From Parcubacteria group bacterium (GTDB lineage: Bacteria; Patescibacteriota; Minisyncoccia; Minisyncoccales; JAGUVE01): 7,985 bases of DNA. Positions 5,718 to 7,985 of the stretch are shown here, piece after piece. Numbering within the stretch: the first letter of the stretch is position 1; each line of letters starts with the position of its first letter. The notes below the pieces were generated by a model that made no database searches, was not told the origin of the DNA, and worked only from the letters and a program-made list of their open reading frames with translations. The stretch lies in the NCBI GenBank assembly GCA_020063075.1, contig JAGUVE010000027.1, forward strand, positions 1 through 7,985, written 5' to 3'. The translations under genes and the position numbers were made by a program.

Positions 5718-5726
5718 ATGATTTAA

Positions 5727-7106
5727 TCAATCCTCAATTGGAACGGGATATTCGCCGCTGAAACAACTGGTGCAGAAATCATCTTTGGTTAAAGGCGTTC
5801 CTGGCGTCTCAAGAATTGCCTTGAGCAATGAATCCAAGCTTAAATAACATAAAGAATCCAAGCCCAACTCCTTTCTAATTTCTTCCACATCTCCCCCTTT
5901 CCTTTCAGCAATCAATTCGTCCTTAATTCTATAGGTGTCTATGCCGAAATAACAAGGATACCTGTAAGGAGGAGAAAATACCCGGCTGTGAACCTCTTTG
6001 GCTCCGGCTTTTTTAAAAAGACCTGTCAGCCGTTTTTGGGTTGTTCCCCTGACGATTGAATCGTCAATTGTAACGATTTTTTTGCCGGCTATTTCTTCTT
6101 CAATCACGACAAATTTCAATTCCGCCCCCCGCTCTCTCAATTCTTGAATGGGTTCAATAAAAGTTCGGGAAACGAGGTGGGTTCTTAACATTGCCTCCTG
6201 GCCGTCTTTGGTGCCGGACTTTTCAATAAATCCCAAACCGCCATATTTGCCGGAATCCGGAATGGGAACGGCCAAGTCTGCCGAAGCCGGGCATTCTCTT
6301 GCCAAATACCTTCCCATGTTTTTCTGGACATCTTTCACTCTTCTCCCAAAAACGATGCTGTCCGGACGCAGAAAATAAACAAATTCAAAAATACAGAATT
6401 TCCTTTTTTTGACCGGAGGACGAAAATACTCCTTGATTCCCGACTGAGTAATTATTAGCATCTCGCCTGGGTCCACTTCTCGGATTAAAGAAGCCCCCAT
6501 GTGGTAGAGGGCGCAGGTCTCGGAAGCAACTACGAAAGCGTCTTCTCTTTTCCCAACGCAAAGCGGGCGAATTCCGAGGCTGTCTTTAACGGCAATGATT
6601 CTATCTTCATATAGAATTACCAGAGAATGGGCGCCTTTGAGTTTTTGCAAAACCTCTTCTACCGCCTTTTCAAATGAAGGCGCTTTGGTCAAAGAAATTA
6701 AAGCCGCAATGACCCCGGTGTCGGAAGTATTTTTGAATTTAAACCTTTTTTTTTGGCAATACTCTCTCAAAATTTCGGTGTTGACCAGGTTTCCGTTATG
6801 ACCCAGCCAAAATTCCTTTCCTTTCCAGACGCCTCTAATTGGCTGAATGTTGGCGGGATTGCTTTCACCGGCCGTGCTGTAGCGGTTATGGGCAATTCCG
6901 ATGTTGCCCTTGAGCCCGGCCAAAATATCGCCATTTCTAAAGACAACCGCGATTTCTCCTATTCCTAAGTGAGAATAGTAGTTGTCACCAGCAAAAGTTA
7001 CAATTCCAGCCGCTTCCTTGCCCCGGTGTTGAAGGCCGTATAAACCGCAATAGAGGTCTTTGGAAACCTCTTTTTTTTTGCTAACTATACCAATAACTCC
7101 GCACAT
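5727..7106 (-). CDS. purF: Amidophosphoribosyltransferase (glutamine PRPP amidotransferase)
   Basis: Transfers ammonia from glutamine to PRPP to make phosphoribosylamine, the first step of purine synthesis. The 459 residues are slightly short. The N-terminal glutaminase domain (about 1-230) starts Met-Cys2-Gly-Val with Cys2 as the exposed nucleophile and no visible propeptide, and includes HNRYSTAGES (73-82), GHNGNL (102-107) and SDTGVI (128-133). The phosphoribosyltransferase domain carries FEFVYFLRPDS (240-250), VPIPDSG (280-286), RTFIEP (314-319) and the PRPP loop IVTIDDSIVRGTT (344-356). Cys238, Cys385, Cys445 and Cys448 match the four ligands of the 4Fe-4S cluster of Bacillus-type PurF. 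It is the first gene of a two-gene unit with guaB. A likely promoter lies inside the adjacent palindromic repeat and would give an almost leaderless mRNA. Confidence 0.95.
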   Translation of the reverse strand: MCGVIGIVSKKKEVSKDLYCGLYGLQHRGKEAAGIVTFAGDNYYSHLGIGEIAVVFRNGDILAGLKGNIGIAHNRYSTAGESNPANIQPIRGVWKGKEFWLGHNGNLVNTEILREYCQKKRFKFKNTSDTGVIAALISLTKAPSFEKAVEEVLQKLKGAHSLVILYEDRIIAVKDSLGIRPLCVGKREDAFVVASETCALYHMGASLIREVDPGEMLIITQSGIKEYFRPPVKKRKFCIFEFVYFLRPDSIVFGRRVKDVQKNMGRYLARECPASADLAVPIPDSGKYGGLGFIEKSGTKDGQEAMLRTHLVSRTFIEPIQELRERGAELKFVVIEEEIAGKKIVTIDDSIVRGTTQKRLTGLFKKAGAKEVHSRVFSPPYRYPCYFGIDTYRIKDELIAERKGGDVEEIRKELGLDSLCYLSLDSLLKAILETPGTPLTKDDFCTSCFSGEYPVPIED

Positions 7107-7114
7107 CTTTTTTT

Positions 7115-7142
7115 ATTTTACCCCGTAGAAGAATTTTGACAA
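7115..7142 (-). promoter_or_regulatory. Predicted purF-guaB promoter within repeat copy 3
   Basis: On the minus strand TTGTCA (7142-7137) and TAAAAT (7120-7115) stand 16 bases apart; each has five of six consensus bases. Transcription would start near 7108 and the purF ATG is at 7106-7104, so the message would be leaderless or nearly so, which agrees with the absence of a Shine-Dalgarno sequence. The -35 box and the spacer lie in the left arm of the palindromic repeat. Confidence 0.5.
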
Positions 7143-7203
7143 GTGTCCCGCTAAAAACGGGACACTTACATTTGCCGAAGGCAGTCAAAATTTCTCTACG
7201 GGG
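7121..7203. repeat. Palindromic repeat, copy 3 (between the Nudix gene and purF)
   Basis: The arms CCCCGTAGAAGAATTTTGAC (7121-7140) and GTCAAAATTTCTCTACGGGG (7184-7203) are complementary at 18 of 20 positions. They enclose a perfect 10-bp hairpin, AAGTGTCCCG-CTAAAAA-CGGGACACTT (7141-7167), and TGCC-GAA-GGCA (7173-7183). This is the most symmetric copy and best shows the plan of the family: an outer stem, a conserved small hairpin and a second hairpin of unrelated sequence, which together could fold as a three-way junction. Confidence 0.82.
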
Positions 7204-7217
7204 TTTTACCACTAATT

Positions 7218-7652
7218 TTATTTTTGGGAAAGATATTCATTGGCTTTTTTCAGAATTTCTTTGGCATTTTTGAAAGTTAATCGCTCAATGGCTTTTTCAT
7301 AAAGCAGCCATTCGGCTCCGATATGCTCAAAAGAAATTTTTACTTCTTTTATCCTTGTCTCAGCCAACAAAAAAGTGACAATTTTAAAAATATTCTCTCC
7401 TTTGAGGCGAAAAAAATATTTTATTCCCTCTTTAAATCCTCCGACAAAACTAATATCGGTCAAGCCGGTTTCCTCCCTAACTTCTCTTTTTGCGGTGTCC
7501 TCAATTTTCTCCCCTTTTTCAATGTGTCCTTTTGGAAGGTCCCAATAACCCCTTTTGGTTTTAGATGAAGACGGATAATGCAAAAGAAGGTAATAAATCT
7601 TATCACCTTCTTTTCTAAAAATCACGGCCCCGGCTGATTTTTCTAAGGACAT
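7218..7652 (-). CDS. Nudix hydrolase, diadenosine tetraphosphatase-like
   Basis: Nudix enzymes hydrolyse a nucleoside diphosphate linked to another group. The Nudix box is perfect: G-x5-E-x7-REVREETGL, beginning GHIEKGE. The preceding YWDLPKGHIEKGE and the start SAGAVIFR are typical of the bis(5'-nucleosyl)-tetraphosphatase (Ap4A hydrolase) branch, so removal of Ap4A-type alarmones is the best guess; a general MutT-like role cannot be excluded. ATG 7652 gives 144 residues starting MSLEKSAGAVIF. GTG at 7673 would add MRTPYPY, but the predicted promoter places the transcript start near 7676, which leaves a leader of about 24 bases for ATG 7652 and almost none for the GTG. It lies 111 bases upstream of purF, separated by repeat copy 3, and is probably a separate unit. 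Confidence 0.9.
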   Translation of the reverse strand: MSLEKSAGAVIFRKEGDKIYYLLLHYPSSSKTKRGYWDLPKGHIEKGEKIEDTAKREVREETGLTDISFVGGFKEGIKYFFRLKGENIFKIVTFLLAETRIKEVKISFEHIGAEWLLYEKAIERLTFKNAKEILKKANEYLSQK

Positions 7653-7682
7653 ATAAGGGTACGGCGTCCGCACATGTTCATT

Positions 7683-7710
7683 GTTATATTCTTTCTCAAA
7701 AAAGTTTCAA
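7683..7710 (-). promoter_or_regulatory. Predicted sigma70-type promoter for the Nudix gene
   Basis: On the minus strand TTGAAA (7710-7705) and TATAAC (7688-7683) stand 16 bases apart, each with five of six consensus bases. Transcription would start near 7676. This argues for ATG 7652 as start, or a leaderless GTG 7673. Confidence 0.55.
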
Positions 7711-7731
7711 TTTTATTTTAGGGCAGAATTA

Positions 7732-7863
7732 AGAAAAATGGAGCTGACCCCATTTTTCTCATTTACCCGCCGCCCGAGAGGGCGGTGAAGGCGATGAGGG
7801 CAAGAAAAATAGAGTTGCTTGTCCGCCGAAGCCTAGAAGGCGAAGGCGGAACCCTATTTTTCT
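7732..7863. repeat. Cluster of three hairpins with shared outer stems
   Basis: Hairpin one (7732-7759) pairs AGAAAAATGG with CCATTTTTCT around AGCTGACC. Hairpin three (7803-7863) pairs AGAAAAATAG with CTATTTTTCT and contains a second stem TCCGCC/GGCGGA (7822-7827, 7845-7850) capped by GCC-TAGAA-GGC. The two outer stems differ by one compensated base pair, so they are related. Between them lies CCGCCC-GAGA-GGGCGG (7770-7785). On the minus strand hairpin one reads TGGGGTCAGCTCCA, which resembles the GGGGTCAG elements seen near REP-type transposases; no transposase is present here. Confidence 0.65.
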
Positions 7864-7985
7864 GTTTTCTGTTTTCCTCATTTTTTTCTACTTATAAATA
7901 TCTTTGCGATGATCAATTTCAAAGAAAATTGCAGTTTCTATGTTCTGAAAATAAAAAAATACTCGATAACGACGAGTAATGCGAA
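7864..7985. other. AT-rich intergenic sequence, no gene seen
   Basis: With the hairpin cluster to its left this completes a gene-free stretch of about 310 bases (7674-7985). An open frame at 7785-7979 runs through the hairpins and has no protein-like character. ACTCG-ATAACGA-CGAGT (7961-7977) is a weak 5-bp hairpin at the edge. No tRNA or other RNA gene is recognisable. Confidence 0.5.

Noticed and set aside
7136..7164. TTGACA on the plus strand at 7136-7141 as a promoter
   Set aside because: No -10 box follows at the right distance (GGGACA), and no plus-strand gene lies downstream; the match comes from the palindrome.
7785..7979. A 64-codon open frame at the right end
   Set aside because: It runs through strong hairpins, has no recognisable motif or ribosome-binding site, and ends in AT-rich low-complexity sequence.

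Overview
This is an AT-rich stretch of a bacterial chromosome. The bacterial-only set SmpB, tmRNA, IF3, L35 and L20 rules out an archaeon. Compact, slightly short proteins, weak Shine-Dalgarno signals, many small palindromic repeats and unusual versions of universal genes (an arginyl-tRNA synthetase without a normal HIGH box, a tmRNA without a normal T-loop) suggest a Candidate Phyla Radiation / Patescibacteria genome, perhaps Parcubacteria-like. That placement is inference; no rRNA gene is present to test it.

Layout. Bases 1-34 (minus) hold the first 11 codons of a gene that leaves the window. A palindromic repeat and a strong bidirectional terminator follow (55-167). argS lies on the minus strand (244-1845). 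On the plus strand comes a translation cluster: smpB (1930-2379), the tmRNA gene ssrA (2468-2856), infC from a non-AUG start (about 2872-3369), rpmI (3382-3567), a hairpin-rich gap, and rplT (3739-4098). A second palindromic repeat separates rplT from the convergent minus-strand pair purF (5727-7106) and guaB (4239-5717). A third copy lies just upstream of purF. Beyond it is a minus-strand Nudix hydrolase (7218-7652), then about 310 bases of hairpin-rich DNA without a gene.

How the genes work together. SmpB and tmRNA are the two partners of trans-translation, which rescues stalled ribosomes; here they are neighbours and run straight into the conserved infC-rpmI-rplT operon (initiation factor 3 and two 50S proteins). 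PurF catalyses the first committed step of purine synthesis and GuaB commits IMP to guanine nucleotides. They are 9 bases apart and almost certainly co-transcribed.

The most interesting material is (1) a three-copy family of palindromic repeats at 55-133, 4080-4231 and 7121-7203, with about 20-base inverted arms, a small TGCC-GAA-GGCA type hairpin and a second hairpin that differs in every copy. One copy supplies the last codons and stop of rplT, and another appears to supply the purF promoter. (2) A tmRNA with a T-loop reading GGCAGAA and a 23-residue tag ending in PVYA. (3) infC, which begins without AUG, GUG or UUG only 15 bases after the tmRNA 3' CCA.
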